A stretch of 64,000 nucleotides of DNA from Mesorhizobium sp. SARCC-RB16n (GCF_008520305.1 NZ_ML703262.1:36657-100656), one strand, 5' to 3'; positions 53,370 through 62,588 are shown, counted from the first letter of the stretch. Notes: a model not told the origin generated them from the letters alone. Made by a program: numbers and translations.

Positions 53370-53921
53370 TCAGGCAGCATCGCGGGCGGAAACAACCGGA
53401 AAATCGATCTCGGTCTGGGCAACCTCATTGATATAGTTGGTCCAGACGTTCAGGGCGACATGCTGGACGATCTCGATGATCTCCCCGTCGTCATAGCCCG
53501 CGAGCCTGACAGCGGCGAGATCCTCCTGGGCGACATGCCCGCGGCTTTGCGCAACCCTGGCGCCAAAACGCACCGCTGCGGCTGCCTTGGGATCCGTGGA
53601 ACCGCCATGGCGATTGGCGAGCATCTCGGTGTCGTCGAGCCTTGCTAGGTTTTTGCCGAGATAGGTATGCGCGGACAGGCAGTAGCTGCAGCTGTTGATC
53701 TCGGCGATCGCCAGCGCGATGCGCTCGCGTGCCGGCGCCGGCAGCCGGCCCTTGGCCAAAGCTCCCATCATGCCGAGATAGCCTTCCAGTGCGGCCGGGC
53801 TGTTGGCGACCATCCGAAACAGGTTCGGCGCGACACCAAGCTGTTTTTCCACGGCCTACAACATGGGCTGCGCGGCGGCGGGAGCGGCTGCGATGGATGA
53901 AGGCGTGGCAATGCGGGGCAT
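53370..53921 (-). pseudogene. Carboxymuconolactone decarboxylase/AhpD-like gene with in-frame stop
   Basis: From ATG 53921 (AAGGAA upstream) the frame reads MPRIATPSSIAAAPAAAQPML and then meets TAG at 53856-53858. In the same frame it continues AVEKQLGVAPNLFRMVANSPAALEGYLG, with the AhpD motif EINSCSYCLSAH, to the end. The TAG replaces what would normally be a sense codon in this region. Translation could restart at GTG 53852, giving 160 residues that retain the CxxC. It is divergent from the LysR gene at 54025. Best reading: a recent nonsense mutation. Confidence 0.8.
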
Positions 53922-54024
53922 AAGGGATTTCCTTGTTGAGGTACCCCACCCATATGCAGCCTTCCATGTTGCGGATGTAGACGCCATATTTGCAATCAAT
54001 CCTTCCATTTTCTGGAAGAAAGCT

Positions 54025-54930
54025 ATGGATCGTCTCGAAGCCATGTCCCTTTTCGTCGCGGCGGCGGAAGGCGGCAGCCTTTCCGCCGCCGCGCGCCGTT
54101 CGGACGTTCCGCTGGCAACGGTCAGCCGCAAGGTCTCCGAACTCGAGCGGCACCTGAAGACACGCCTGTTGAACCGCTCGACGCGGCGGCTGACACTGAC
54201 CGACGCGGGCCATGCCTATCTCGCTGCCTGCCGCCGCATTCTCGACGAGGTCGGCGACGCTGAACGCACCGCCGGCGGCGAATACAGCGCCCCCACGGGG
54301 GAACTCATCATCACCGCGCCGATCGTCTTCGGCCGCCTTCACGTGCTGCCGGTCATCACCGACTTCCTCGCCGCCTATCCCCTGGTGGATATCCGCCTCA
54401 CGCTCGGCGACAGGATAAGCCAGTTGGCCGAGGATCATATCGACCTCGCCGTCCGCATCGGCAGGCTGCCGGATTCGCGCATGGTCGCCATCAGGGTCGG
54501 CTCGATCGGTCATGTCGTCTGCGCAAGTCCGGCCCATCTGGCCACACATGGCATTCCAGAAACTCCGGGAGATCTAGAGACGCACAGCTGCATCACCTTC
54601 GAGGGCCTTGGCTCGCTCGCCACCTGGACCTTCACCGTGGAAAAGGCTGATTTTATCGTGCCGGTCCGCTCACGGCTCCGGGTCAACACCGCCGAGGCGG
54701 CGATCGATGCGGCGATCGCCGGTGTCGGGTTGACCCGGGTGCTTTCCTACCAGATCGTCGCCGCCGTACGATCAGGAACACTGCGCCCCGTGCTCGGGGA
54801 TTTCGAACCGGAGCCTTGGCCGGTAAACCTGGTGCATGCGGGCCAGGGCCGGCTGCCGGTGAAACTGCGCGCCTTCCTCGACTTCGCCGCCCCGCGCCTG
54901 AGGGAGCGCCTGGCGCAGGCGACCTGGTAG
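54025..54930 (+). CDS. LysR-family transcriptional regulator
   Basis: A 301-residue LysR protein of the CrgA/AaeR type. The DNA-binding part is MSLFVAAAEGGSLSAAARRSDVPLATVSRKVSELERHLKTRLLNRSTRRL. The effector domain includes FGRLHVLPVITDFLAAYPLVDIRLTLGDR. GGAAGAA precedes ATG 54025; the in-frame ATG at 53803 overlaps the divergent gene and is rejected. It is divergent from the AhpD-like pseudogene with 103 bp between starts and probably activated it. Confidence 0.9.
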   Translation: MDRLEAMSLFVAAAEGGSLSAAARRSDVPLATVSRKVSELERHLKTRLLNRSTRRLTLTDAGHAYLAACRRILDEVGDAERTAGGEYSAPTGELIITAPIVFGRLHVLPVITDFLAAYPLVDIRLTLGDRISQLAEDHIDLAVRIGRLPDSRMVAIRVGSIGHVVCASPAHLATHGIPETPGDLETHSCITFEGLGSLATWTFTVEKADFIVPVRSRLRVNTAEAAIDAAIAGVGLTRVLSYQIVAAVRSGTLRPVLGDFEPEPWPVNLVHAGQGRLPVKLRAFLDFAAPRLRERLAQATW

Positions 54931-55006
54931 AACGGGCAGCATCGCACCGTTTCCTTTTTCCCCGCGCTTGGTGTAACCAACGCACACTTCCTCACCGGAC
55001 CTCCCC

Positions 55007-55795
55007 ATGCTCTATGTCAGATCGCTGGCGTTCAATTTCGTCTTCTACGTCAATCTGATCGTCCAGATGATCCTCTGGACCCCCTACTATTTCCTGTCGC
55101 CTCGTCACCGCGCCTGGTTCGTGCCGAAATTCTGGTCGCGCACCTCGATGTGGCTCTACGACAAGATCGCCGGTACGAAGAACGACATCACCGGGCAGGA
55201 GAACCTGCCGGAGGGCTCCTTCATCCTGGCGCCCAAGCACCAGTCGTTCTGGGACGCGATCGCCTTCTTTCCTTACCTCCAGGACCCGCTTTACATCCTG
55301 AAGCGCGAGCTGACCTGGATCCCGTTCTTCGGCTGGTACATCTTGAAGATGCGCATGATCCCGGTTGATCGCGGCAGCCGCTCCAAGGCGTTGAAGGCCG
55401 TGGTCGCCGCGACCAAGGAAGAAATGGCGCGCAACCCGCGCCAGCTGATCATCTATCCCGAGGGCACGCGCCGGGCGCCGGGCGATGAGCCGGCCTACAA
55501 ATACGGCATTGTCGAAATCTATTCGCAGCTTGGCGTTCCGGTCGTGCCAGTCGCCCATGTCGCCGGCCTCTATTGGCCGCGCCGCAAGTTCCTGCGCTAT
55601 CCGGGGACCGTCAAGGCACGCTTCCTGCCGCCAATACCGCCTGGCCTGGGCAAGGACGAGTTCATGGCGCGGCTGATCGGCGAAACCGAGGCTGCCTGTG
55701 ACCAGCTTCTCGTCGAGGCATCGCGCGCGCCCAACCCGCCCGCCCTGCCGCCGACGGCGATCAAACGGCTTCTGGAGCTGAGCACGAAGGCCTGA
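55007..55795 (+). CDS. plsC: 1-acyl-sn-glycerol-3-phosphate acyltransferase
   Basis: A 262-residue inner-membrane enzyme that makes phosphatidic acid. The acyltransferase block HQSFWD (78-83, HX4D), substrate-binding IPVDRGSR and YPEGTRRAPG are intact. An N-terminal helix (about 8-30) anchors it. A role in phospholipid synthesis is expected from homology. In relatives it probably follows ydcF directly; here the LysR cassette intervenes. It converges on the LysE gene. Confidence 0.93.
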   Translation: MLYVRSLAFNFVFYVNLIVQMILWTPYYFLSPRHRAWFVPKFWSRTSMWLYDKIAGTKNDITGQENLPEGSFILAPKHQSFWDAIAFFPYLQDPLYILKRELTWIPFFGWYILKMRMIPVDRGSRSKALKAVVAATKEEMARNPRQLIIYPEGTRRAPGDEPAYKYGIVEIYSQLGVPVVPVAHVAGLYWPRRKFLRYPGTVKARFLPPIPPGLGKDEFMARLIGETEAACDQLLVEASRAPNPPALPPTAIKRLLELSTKA

Positions 55796-55813
55796 AGGCC
55801 TCTGGCCTGATCG

Positions 55814-56440
55814 TCAACCGTACACCGCCAGCACCGTGGTCAGCACCAGCATCGCGGCAAAGACCAGATTGATGATCCGCGAGGCGACAGGCCTGCGCAG
55901 CAAGCCTGCGAACGCCGCACCCGCAAGAAGCCACACGGCGTGGATGACAACGATCATGACCGCGAGAACAGCCAGTTTCGTCCACAGGCCGAGTTCGGCA
56001 CCGCCCTCTCTCGCAGAGGCGCTGGCGAACACGGCGGCGATCGCCACGTAGGCCTTGGGGTTGGCCATCGCGAGGAAAAAACCGGCCAGCCATGTCGGGC
56101 GAGATGCGTCGGCGGCGCGGTCAGCCAATGGCGGGGCGGTGGCGATCTTGAAGGCGAGGTAGAGGATGTAGGCGGCGGACGCGACAAGCAGCAACGGCGC
56201 CAGCTTCGGCATCGACCCAAGCACCGCCATAACCCCGGTCGCCACCATCAGCAGCACGGCGATGGTGCCCAGGACGATCCCGCCGGTGTAGCGCAGCGAA
56301 TCGCGCAGGCCGAAGGCGGCGCCGACAGCGGTGACGCTTATCGTCGCCGGCCCCGGGCTACCCATGACGACGGTGGCGGCCAGCAACAGCGCAAGCAATT
56401 GGCGCCAAAGCTCCGGCTGCGAAACAAGCGGTCCGGCCAT
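55814..56440 (-). CDS. LysE-family translocator
   Basis: A 208-residue protein with about six hydrophobic helices. The start LLALLLAATVVMGSPGPATISVTAVGAAFGLRDSLRYTGGIV is the LysE/RhtB signature, with the GPGPA-like SPGPA motif. Members export amino acids such as lysine or homoserine lactones. The substrate is unknown. The end faces plsC; the start is ATG 56440. Confidence 0.88.
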   Translation of the reverse strand: MAGPLVSQPELWRQLLALLLAATVVMGSPGPATISVTAVGAAFGLRDSLRYTGGIVLGTIAVLLMVATGVMAVLGSMPKLAPLLLVASAAYILYLAFKIATAPPLADRAADASRPTWLAGFFLAMANPKAYVAIAAVFASASAREGGAELGLWTKLAVLAVMIVVIHAVWLLAGAAFAGLLRRPVASRIINLVFAAMLVLTTVLAVYG

Positions 56441-56533
56441 CTGATCCTCTACCCCCGAGCCCCCGTGCGAGGGACGGTATGACAGGACATGAGGATCGTC
56501 TTGGACGTTCGTGCGTCCGCCTTGCCGGCTGCC

Positions 56534-57481
56534 TCAGGCGCTGGCTTTGTCGAGTTCGGCCACGTCGTCCGCGCTCAACTTCAACGACACCGCCTTGATC
56601 AGGCTGTCCATCTGGCTCGGCTTGGTGGCGCTGGCGATCGGCGCGGTGACGCCTGGCCGCGCGATAACCCAGGCAAGCGCCACTTCCGCCTGCTTGGCCG
56701 AATGCCTGGCGGATACGGCGTCGAGCGCCGCCAGAATGCGCATGCCGCGTGGATTGAGATAGCTGCCGACATTCTCCCCGCGCTCGCTTTGGCCGAGATC
56801 GGCCTCGCTGCGGTACTTGCCGCTGAGAAAACCCTTGGCCAGGCTGAAATAGGTGATGACGCCAATATCCTCGGCCATGCAAAGATCGCGCAGCGGGCCG
56901 TCGAAGGAGGAACGGTCATAGAGATTGTATTCCGGCTGCAGCACCTCGTAGCGCGGCAGACCGCGCAGGCTTGCCACGTCAAGTGCCGCACGCAACTGGC
57001 CGGCATCGAGGTTGGAGCAGCCGGCATAGCGGATCTTGCCCTTGGCAAGCAGCTTCTCATAGGCGCCGAGGGTTTCCTCATAGGGCGTGGTCGGATCCGG
57101 CCAGTGCGACAGATAAAGGTCGATGAATTCGGTCTGCAGCCGCTTCAGCGATGCGTCGACGGCCTTTTCGATATAGGCGGCGGACAGGTCCTTGTGGCCC
57201 TGCCCCATGTCCGAGCCGACCTTGGTGACCACCACCACCTTGTCGCGATTGCCCCGGTCCTTCATCCATTTGCCGATGATGGTTTCCGATTCGCCGCCCT
57301 TGTTGCCGGGAACCCAACGCGAATACGCGTCGGCGGTATCGATGGCATTGAGGCCCGCGCCGACAAAGCGGTCGAGCAGGTCGAAGGAGGTTTTCTCGTC
57401 AGCGGTCCAGCCGAAGACATTGCCGCCCAGAACCAGCGGTGCGATGGAAAGGTCGGTGCGACCGAGACGGCGTTTCTGCAA
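56534..57481 (-). CDS. Aldo/keto reductase
   Basis: A 315-residue NADPH-dependent reductase with the TIM barrel of the AKR superfamily. The start MQKRRLGRTDLSIAPLVLGGNVFG, GLNAIDTADAYSRW with the catalytic Asp/Tyr, VVVVTKVGSD with the Lys, YLSHWPDPTTPYEETLGAYEKLLAKGKIRY with the His, and YSLAKGFLSG are conserved. The substrate is unknown. It is on the minus strand between the LysE and ChaC genes. Confidence 0.92.
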   Translation of the reverse strand: MQKRRLGRTDLSIAPLVLGGNVFGWTADEKTSFDLLDRFVGAGLNAIDTADAYSRWVPGNKGGESETIIGKWMKDRGNRDKVVVVTKVGSDMGQGHKDLSAAYIEKAVDASLKRLQTEFIDLYLSHWPDPTTPYEETLGAYEKLLAKGKIRYAGCSNLDAGQLRAALDVASLRGLPRYEVLQPEYNLYDRSSFDGPLRDLCMAEDIGVITYFSLAKGFLSGKYRSEADLGQSERGENVGSYLNPRGMRILAALDAVSARHSAKQAEVALAWVIARPGVTAPIASATKPSQMDSLIKAVSLKLSADDVAELDKASA

Positions 57482-57603
57482 GACGGATCTCCGTGATGAT
57501 TGGGACCGGGCGATGCCGCCCGCTGGCTGGGTTCGGAGCCTAACCTAGGTCTTGCCGCATCGAGGTCAAAGGCCTGGCCGCCTTTTTCCGCACAGCCAGC
57601 GCT

Positions 57604-58125
57604 TCACAAAGGCGCTATCCGGCGCGCCACATCCTCCAGCCAGTGGTCGCGGATATCGAGCGCTTCCAGATGCTTCAGCGTACTCAGCACATAGTCCTCG
57701 TTGTTACCGGATCGGCCGACCGCGCCGCGCACCACGGCCGCCGCATCCGCCGCATCCAGCGCGCCGGCATATTGCTCGTGCCTGCGGTCGACGATGTAGG
57801 CCACGGCCTCGACCGCGCCGCCGCGGTCGATACGAACCTTGAGCGTCCGCTCGAGATAGACGCTGGTGACAAGCTCGCGCTCGCGCAGGTAGGCGATGAC
57901 CTCGTCGCGCAATTCGCCGGGGACCCGGAAGGCGAGGCCGATGCAGGAACCGCCATGGTCGAGGCCAAGCACCAGTCCCGGCCGCTGACGCGTGCCGCGA
58001 TGCACGAAGGAATAGACGCAGAGCGAGCGGCGGTAGCCATGCAGGCGGGCACGCCGTGTTTCGACATGCGCGAAACCCGGCCGCCAGATCAGCGAACCGT
58101 AGCCGAACACCCAAAAATCGCCCAT
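57604..58125 (-). CDS. Gamma-glutamylcyclotransferase (ChaC-like)
   Basis: A 173-residue enzyme of the ChaC family, which degrades glutathione to 5-oxoproline and Cys-Gly. The substrate loop is FWVFGYGSLIWRPGF. The middle has SFVHRGTRQRPGLVLGLDHGGSC and RERELVTSVYLERTL with the catalytic Glu; the C-terminal NEDYVLSTLKHLEAL helix is typical. It is divergent from the DUF2125 gene with a palindromic hairpin between. Confidence 0.92.
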   Translation of the reverse strand: MGDFWVFGYGSLIWRPGFAHVETRRARLHGYRRSLCVYSFVHRGTRQRPGLVLGLDHGGSCIGLAFRVPGELRDEVIAYLRERELVTSVYLERTLKVRIDRGGAVEAVAYIVDRRHEQYAGALDAADAAAVVRGAVGRSGNNEDYVLSTLKHLEALDIRDHWLEDVARRIAPL

Positions 58126-58155
58126 ATCGCCGCGCCTGATTGCAAAAAGAATGGC

Positions 58156-58183
58156 AACACCGCACCGGAAATCGGTGTTTTTT
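58156..58183 (+). terminator. Terminator-like hairpin in the chaC/DUF2125 divergent region
   Basis: AACACCG and CGGTGTT pair over 7 bp around a 10-nt loop, followed by TTTT. Because it lies between two divergent starts, no gene ends here on the plus strand. It may be an attenuator of the DUF2125 transcript or the relic of a lost gene. Confidence 0.4.
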
Positions 58184-58259
58184 CCATCCGTCTCTGTCTA
58201 CCTAGTGTTCGGAATCGAGAATCCGTCCACGCCATCCATGCGTTAATGAGAGCCAAAGC

Positions 58260-59258
58260 ATGACGTCAAGTGACGAACGCCAACCGGGTAACCGCCGCCG
58301 CCTGTGGTGGCTTGCAGCGTTCATCCTCGTGCTGTTCGCCCTTTACAGCGCCGGCTGGTTCTACCTGGCCAGCAGGGTCAGGTCCGAGGCAGACAAGACG
58401 GTTGCCACGCTCAACAAGAGCGGCATCCAGGCCGGCTGCGCCAACCTCCAGGTCAGTGGCTATCCCCTGAGCTTTGCCGTCTCCTGCGACAACCTCGCCT
58501 ATGAGGATGACGCCAAGAACATTGCCGCCTCGGCCGGTAGTTTCAATGCCACCGCCCAGATCGTCCAGCCCTTGTCACCCTTTGCCAATCTGCGCGGTCC
58601 GCTCCGAACCTCCGTCCCGGGCATGATGCCGCTCTGGATCGATTGGGACAATCTGCAGGCCAACGTCAAACTGTGGTACCCGCTGCCGCGGCGTATATCG
58701 CTGCAGGCCGAGGGGCTGTCGGGCCAGACCGATCCGGCCGACGACACCGATCCGGTCGAACTGTTCAGTGCCGGCAAGGCGTCAGGCCAGTTGCAGCCGA
58801 ATAGCGGCGATCTCGACTATGTCGGCAGCTTTGGCGATCTCGAGATCGACCCCGACGCGATCGGTGGGCGCGTGCTGCCGGCGCTCGATGCCAGCGGCGA
58901 CGCGACACTGAAAAACGGCGTTGCACTGGTCGGCACGCAGGTGAAAAGCCTGCGTGGCCAGAGGATCGAAATCCGCAACCTCGATCTGTCGTCGGGGACG
59001 GCGCGTATCACCGTTTCCGGGCCGCTGTCGGTCGATGCCGAAGGCCTGGTCGACGCTGATCTGATGATCCGGATCAAGGATCCCAAGGCTGTGGCATCTA
59101 TCCTTGCCGGCGCCATACCCGAGCAGAAGAATGCGATCGAGCAAGGTTTTGGCGCGCTGGCGCTGCTCGGCAGCGAGCCGTCGATGCCGCTGAAGGTGGC
59201 CAAGGGCAAGGCCTCGCTCGGCTTCATCCCGCTGGGCAAGATCAAGCCGGTGCAATAG
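58260..59258 (+). CDS. DUF2125 domain protein (membrane-anchored)
   Basis: A 332-residue protein with one N-terminal helix (LWWLAAFILVLFALYSAGWFY) and a long periplasmic beta-rich region. Family segments include SGYPLSFAVSCDNLAYED, FNATAQIVQPLSPFANLRGPL and LQANVKLWYPLPRRISLQAEGL. The closing IPLGKIKP is typical. DUF2125 is conserved in alphaproteobacteria with unknown function, probably envelope-associated. A palindromic repeat begins at the stop codon. Confidence 0.9.
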   Translation: MTSSDERQPGNRRRLWWLAAFILVLFALYSAGWFYLASRVRSEADKTVATLNKSGIQAGCANLQVSGYPLSFAVSCDNLAYEDDAKNIAASAGSFNATAQIVQPLSPFANLRGPLRTSVPGMMPLWIDWDNLQANVKLWYPLPRRISLQAEGLSGQTDPADDTDPVELFSAGKASGQLQPNSGDLDYVGSFGDLEIDPDAIGGRVLPALDASGDATLKNGVALVGTQVKSLRGQRIEIRNLDLSSGTARITVSGPLSVDAEGLVDADLMIRIKDPKAVASILAGAIPEQKNAIEQGFGALALLGSEPSMPLKVAKGKASLGFIPLGKIKPVQ

Positions 59259-59326
59259 AGCATGATCCCGAAAAGTGGGAACCGGTTTTCGCGGACAAAC
59301 GGTTTCCGTTGTCCAGAGATCATGTC
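59258..59326 (+). repeat. Palindromic intergenic repeat after the DUF2125 gene
   Basis: The full-length member of the CCGAAAAG family: GAGCATGATCCCGAAAAGTG with the inner arms AACCGGTTTTCG and AACGGTTTCCGTTG, ending CAGAGATCATG. It starts just after the stop codon of the DUF2125 gene and runs to about 24 bp before the kinase start. Confidence 0.75.
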
Positions 59327-59349
59327 CAACAAAGAGATCTAGTCCAGCC

Positions 59350-60279
59350 ATGGCCAGACCCGTGAAGCTCCTGAGTGTCGGGGCGCTCACGCTGGATACG
59401 ATCCTGCGTGTCGACACATTGCCCCACCATCAGGGAAAATTCATCGCTTCCGACGGCATCCAGATCGCCTCGGGCATGGCCACCAGCGCGGCCTGCGCCG
59501 CGCATCGTCTCGGCGCCGAAATATCGCTGTGGGCGAGTATCGGCGATGACGCCGTCGGCGATCAGTTGATAGCATCGATCAAGGCCGAGGGTGTCGATTG
59601 CAGCCATGTGCGCCGCGTCGGCGGCGCACGCTCGGCACTGGCCTCGATCCTGGTCGATGCGCATGGCGAGCGTATCATCGTGCCCTTCTACGACACGCGC
59701 GCGCAGGCTGATCCCGATGCTTTGCCGTTCGCCGACGCCACGGCATTCGACGCCGTACTGGCCGACGTGCGCTGGCCGGGTGCCGCGGCACTTGCCCTGA
59801 AAGCGGCGCGCGCCGCCGGCCGGCCGGCTATCCTCGATGCCGATACCGCGCCGCTGGGGGTGCTGGAGCAACTGTTGCCGCTGGCCTCGCACATCGTCGC
59901 TTCCGAGCCGGCGGTCCGCATCATATGCGGCCACGCGCTGGCTCTGGAGAGCGCCTGCACGGACCTGGCCTCCCGCACCGACGCGTTCGTCGCGGTCACG
60001 GGCGGCGCGGCAGGTACCTGGTGGTTCGATCGGAGCGCCGGATCATCCCGCCATGTCGAGGCACCGAGGATCAAGGCGGTCGACACGCTGGCGGCCGGTG
60101 ATGTCTTTCATGGCGCCTTTGCCGTCGGACTGGCGGAAGCCATGCCGATCGAGCACGCGCTGCGCTTTGCCAGTGCGGCCGCCGCGCTCAAATGCCTGCG
60201 CTTTGGCGGCAGGCTGGGCGCGCCGAACCGGGCGGAAACGCTCGCCATGATGGCAGTAACCTGGCCTGAAACGGCTTAG
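59350..60279 (+). CDS. PfkB-family carbohydrate kinase
   Basis: A 309-residue ribokinase-type enzyme. The start LLSVGALTLDTILRVDTLP, the Gly-rich FIASDGIQIASGMATSAACAAHRLGAEI, and the C-terminal VDTLAAGDVFHGAFAVGLAE are diagnostic. The normally invariant GAGD is AAGD here, with the catalytic Asp kept. The VFHG context resembles ketohexokinase and sulfofructose kinase, but the substrate is not settled. Stop overlaps the convergent tyrC stop by 4 bp. Confidence 0.9.
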   Translation: MARPVKLLSVGALTLDTILRVDTLPHHQGKFIASDGIQIASGMATSAACAAHRLGAEISLWASIGDDAVGDQLIASIKAEGVDCSHVRRVGGARSALASILVDAHGERIIVPFYDTRAQADPDALPFADATAFDAVLADVRWPGAAALALKAARAAGRPAILDADTAPLGVLEQLLPLASHIVASEPAVRIICGHALALESACTDLASRTDAFVAVTGGAAGTWWFDRSAGSSRHVEAPRIKAVDTLAAGDVFHGAFAVGLAEAMPIEHALRFASAAAALKCLRFGGRLGAPNRAETLAMMAVTWPETA

Positions 60280-61211
60280 CTCTTTGCCGGATGCTCGACC
60301 GCCTGGCGGCCAAAGTCCGGCGCGTCGATATCCTGGCCGGCCTCGATGATCGAGCGGCGCACGGCGCGGGTGCGGGTGAACAGGTCGAAGAGCTTGTCGC
60401 CGTCGCCCCAACGGATGGCGCGCTGCAGGAACGCCAGATCTTCCGAGAACCGCGCCAGCATTTCCAGAATGGCGTCCTTGTTGTGCAGGCACACGTCCCG
60501 CCACATGGTCGGGTCGGAGGCGGCCAGACGCGTGAAATCGCGAAAGCCGGACGCGGAATATTTGATCACTTCCGTCTTGGTCACCGATTCCAGATCGTCG
60601 GCGGTGCCGACGATGTTATAGGCGATGATGTGCGGCAGATGGGAGACGATGGCCAGCGTCATATCGTGATGCTGCGGGTCCATCGTGTCGATGTTGGCGC
60701 CGCAGCGACGCCAGAATTCCGATAGCCGTTCCAGCGCTTCCGGATCGGTTCCCGGCACCGGCGTGAAGATGCACCAGCGATTGTCGAACAGGTCGGCAAA
60801 CCCGGCGTCCGGGCCGGACTTTTCGGTACCCGCCAGCGGATGGCCGGGAATGAAATGGACGCCATCGGGCACATGCGGCTGCATCTGCGCGATGACGGAG
60901 GCCTTGGTCGAACCGACGTCGGTGAGGATCGCCCCCTTTTTCAGCGCCGGTGCGATTTCCTCCGCCACCGCGCCGGACGACCCGACCGGCACCGAGACGA
61001 TGATCAGATCGGCATCACGCACCGCTTCCCTGGCATCCGTCGTGTAGGAATCGCCGAGGCCCAGTTCCTCGGCTCGTTTGAGCGTGGCCGCGCTGCGCGT
61101 CGAGATGGCGACATGGCGAGCCAGGCCCTCGCGGCGGATGACGCGGGCGAGCGACGATCCGATCAGGCCAATGCCGACCAGCGCGATCTTTTCAAACATC
61201 GGTGATGTCAT
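60276..61211 (-). CDS. tyrC: Prephenate/arogenate dehydrogenase
   Basis: A 311-residue NAD(P)-dependent enzyme of tyrosine synthesis. The Rossmann start is VGIGLIGSSLARVI. DVGSTKASVI and FIPGHPLAGTEKSGPDAGFADLF carry the catalytic His; SHLPHIIAYNIVGTADD and YSASGFRDFTRLAASDPTMWRDVCLHN are conserved. Cyclohexadienyl dehydrogenase activity is expected. It lies 13 bp after hisC; the pair is a common rhizobial operon. Confidence 0.93.
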   Translation of the reverse strand: MTSPMFEKIALVGIGLIGSSLARVIRREGLARHVAISTRSAATLKRAEELGLGDSYTTDAREAVRDADLIIVSVPVGSSGAVAEEIAPALKKGAILTDVGSTKASVIAQMQPHVPDGVHFIPGHPLAGTEKSGPDAGFADLFDNRWCIFTPVPGTDPEALERLSEFWRRCGANIDTMDPQHHDMTLAIVSHLPHIIAYNIVGTADDLESVTKTEVIKYSASGFRDFTRLAASDPTMWRDVCLHNKDAILEMLARFSEDLAFLQRAIRWGDGDKLFDLFTRTRAVRRSIIEAGQDIDAPDFGRQAVEHPAKS

Positions 61212-61224
61212 GGCTTCTAGCTTT

Positions 61225-62343
61225 TCAGGCGTTCTGGCTTTTCAGGAATGTCGTGAGCGCGGCAACAACGCCGCGATTGGCCTCTTCGGTGCCGACGGTC
61301 ATGCGCAGCGCGTTGGGAAAGCCGTAGCCTGAAACGCGCCGCAGGATATAGCCGCGCGCGGTCAGGTAGTCGTCGGCCGCCGCCGCCGAATGCTTCTGGT
61401 CGTCAGGAAAATGGATGAGCAGGAAATTGCCGACGCTCGGCGTCACGCGCAGTCCGAGCCCCGTCATCTCCTTGCTCAGCCAGGTAAGCCAGGTCCCGTT
61501 ATGCGCCACGCTGCGCTCGACATGGGCGCGGTCGCGGATCGCCGCGATACCGGCCTCGATCGCCGTCGCATTGACGTTGAAGGGCCCGCGCACGCGGTTG
61601 ATCGCGTCGACGATGTGCATCGGCCCGTACATCCAGCCGATCCGTGCCCCCCCGAGGCCAATCTTGGAGAACGTGCGGGTCATCACCACGTTCTCGGCGC
61701 TGCCAACAAGTTCTATACCGGCCTCATAATCGTTGCGGCGGACATATTCAGCATAGGCAGCGTCGAGCACCAGCAGCACGTTTTTCGGCAGTCCGGCATG
61801 CAGGCGGCGCACCTCCTGGAACGGCACATAGGTGCCGGTCGGGTTGTTGGGATTGGCCAGAAACACGATTTTCGTGCGCGGCGTCACGGCCGCCAGCATC
61901 GCATCGATGTCGGCGCGCTCGTCGGCCTCCTTGACCACGACCGGGGTGGCGCCCGCCGACTGGATGTAGATCTTGTAGACCATGAAGGCGTGTTCGGTGA
62001 ACATGGCCTCGTCGCCAGGCGCGAGATAGGTCTGCGCCAGCAGGCCAAGGATCTCGTCGGACCCGTTGGAACAGATGATGTTCTGTGCGTTAAGGCCATG
62101 CACCTCGGCGATCGCCTCCCGCAACCGCCTGGCGGTGCCGTCGGGGTAGACGTCGAGTTTGGCGGCGACTTCGCGCGCGGCTTCGATCGCCTTTGGTGAC
62201 GGACCGAGTGGGTTCTCGTTCGACGACAGTTTGTAGACCTTGGCGACACCGGCCGGCGCCGTGCTCTTGCCGGGCACATAGGCGTCTATGTCCATGATGC
62301 CCGCGCGCGGGGTCGGACGTGCCTGATCAGGTGTCTGGTTCAT
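61225..62343 (-). CDS. hisC: Histidinol-phosphate aminotransferase
   Basis: A 372-residue fold-type I PLP enzyme. It starts [33 protein letters not shown] is the N-terminal arm, [13 protein letters not shown] binds the ring, and [14 protein letters not shown] holds the PLP lysine. [20 protein letters not shown] is at the C-terminus. In rhizobia HisC-like enzymes act on histidinol phosphate and sometimes aromatic amino acids, which fits tyrC next door. ATG 62343 is chosen; the longer frame lacks homology. Confidence 0.93.
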   Translation of the reverse strand: MNQTPDQARPTPRAGIMDIDAYVPGKSTAPAGVAKVYKLSSNENPLGPSPKAIEAAREVAAKLDVYPDGTARRLREAIAEVHGLNAQNIICSNGSDEILGLLAQTYLAPGDEAMFTEHAFMVYKIYIQSAGATPVVVKEADERADIDAMLAAVTPRTKIVFLANPNNPTGTYVPFQEVRRLHAGLPKNVLLVLDAAYAEYVRRNDYEAGIELVGSAENVVMTRTFSKIGLGGARIGWMYGPMHIVDAINRVRGPFNVNATAIEAGIAAIRDRAHVERSVAHNGTWLTWLSKEMTGLGLRVTPSVGNFLLIHFPDDQKHSAAAADDYLTARGYILRRVSGYGFPNALRMTVGTEEANRGVVAALTTFLKSQNA

Positions 62344-62486
62344 GTCTTGCAAAATCCGTCGAAACGCCTCCATCCGGAAGCCGCTGCGGAAATACAAGCC
62401 ACGGCACACAATGTCGAGAGGTGGCAGTGGTGCCAGCGGCCGCCATTGACGGCGAGGCGGGTGAGTTCTAGAAGGACGATGACAGT

Positions 62487-62539
62487 TCCGTGGTGATTTG
62501 GCCGGTCGGCTTGCAGCCACGTTAAACAATTCGCTAAAG
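62487..62539 (+). promoter_or_regulatory. SAM-II riboswitch upstream of metX
   Basis: CGTGG and CCACG form stem P1 around TGATTTGGCCGG, and TTAAACAATTCGCTAAAG supplies the pseudoknot strand. Both the layout and the conserved bases (TGATTT, GCTAAAG) fit the alphaproteobacterial SAM-II (metA) aptamer. It lies 190 nt before the metX start on the same strand. The 333-bp region 62344-62676 otherwise holds only the hairpin at 62557-62588; no other gene is seen. Confidence 0.88.
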
Positions 62540-62556
62540 GGCCGTTTGCGTGACGT

Positions 62557-62588
62557 AACCGGCTTTGCGAAGGCAATGCCGGTTTTTT
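62557..62588 (+). terminator. Intrinsic terminator downstream of the SAM-II aptamer
   Basis: AACCGGC (62557-62563) pairs with GCCGGTT (62578-62584), overlapping TTTTTT at 62583-62588. It starts 18 nt after the aptamer, so SAM binding may promote termination before metX. Confidence 0.7.
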
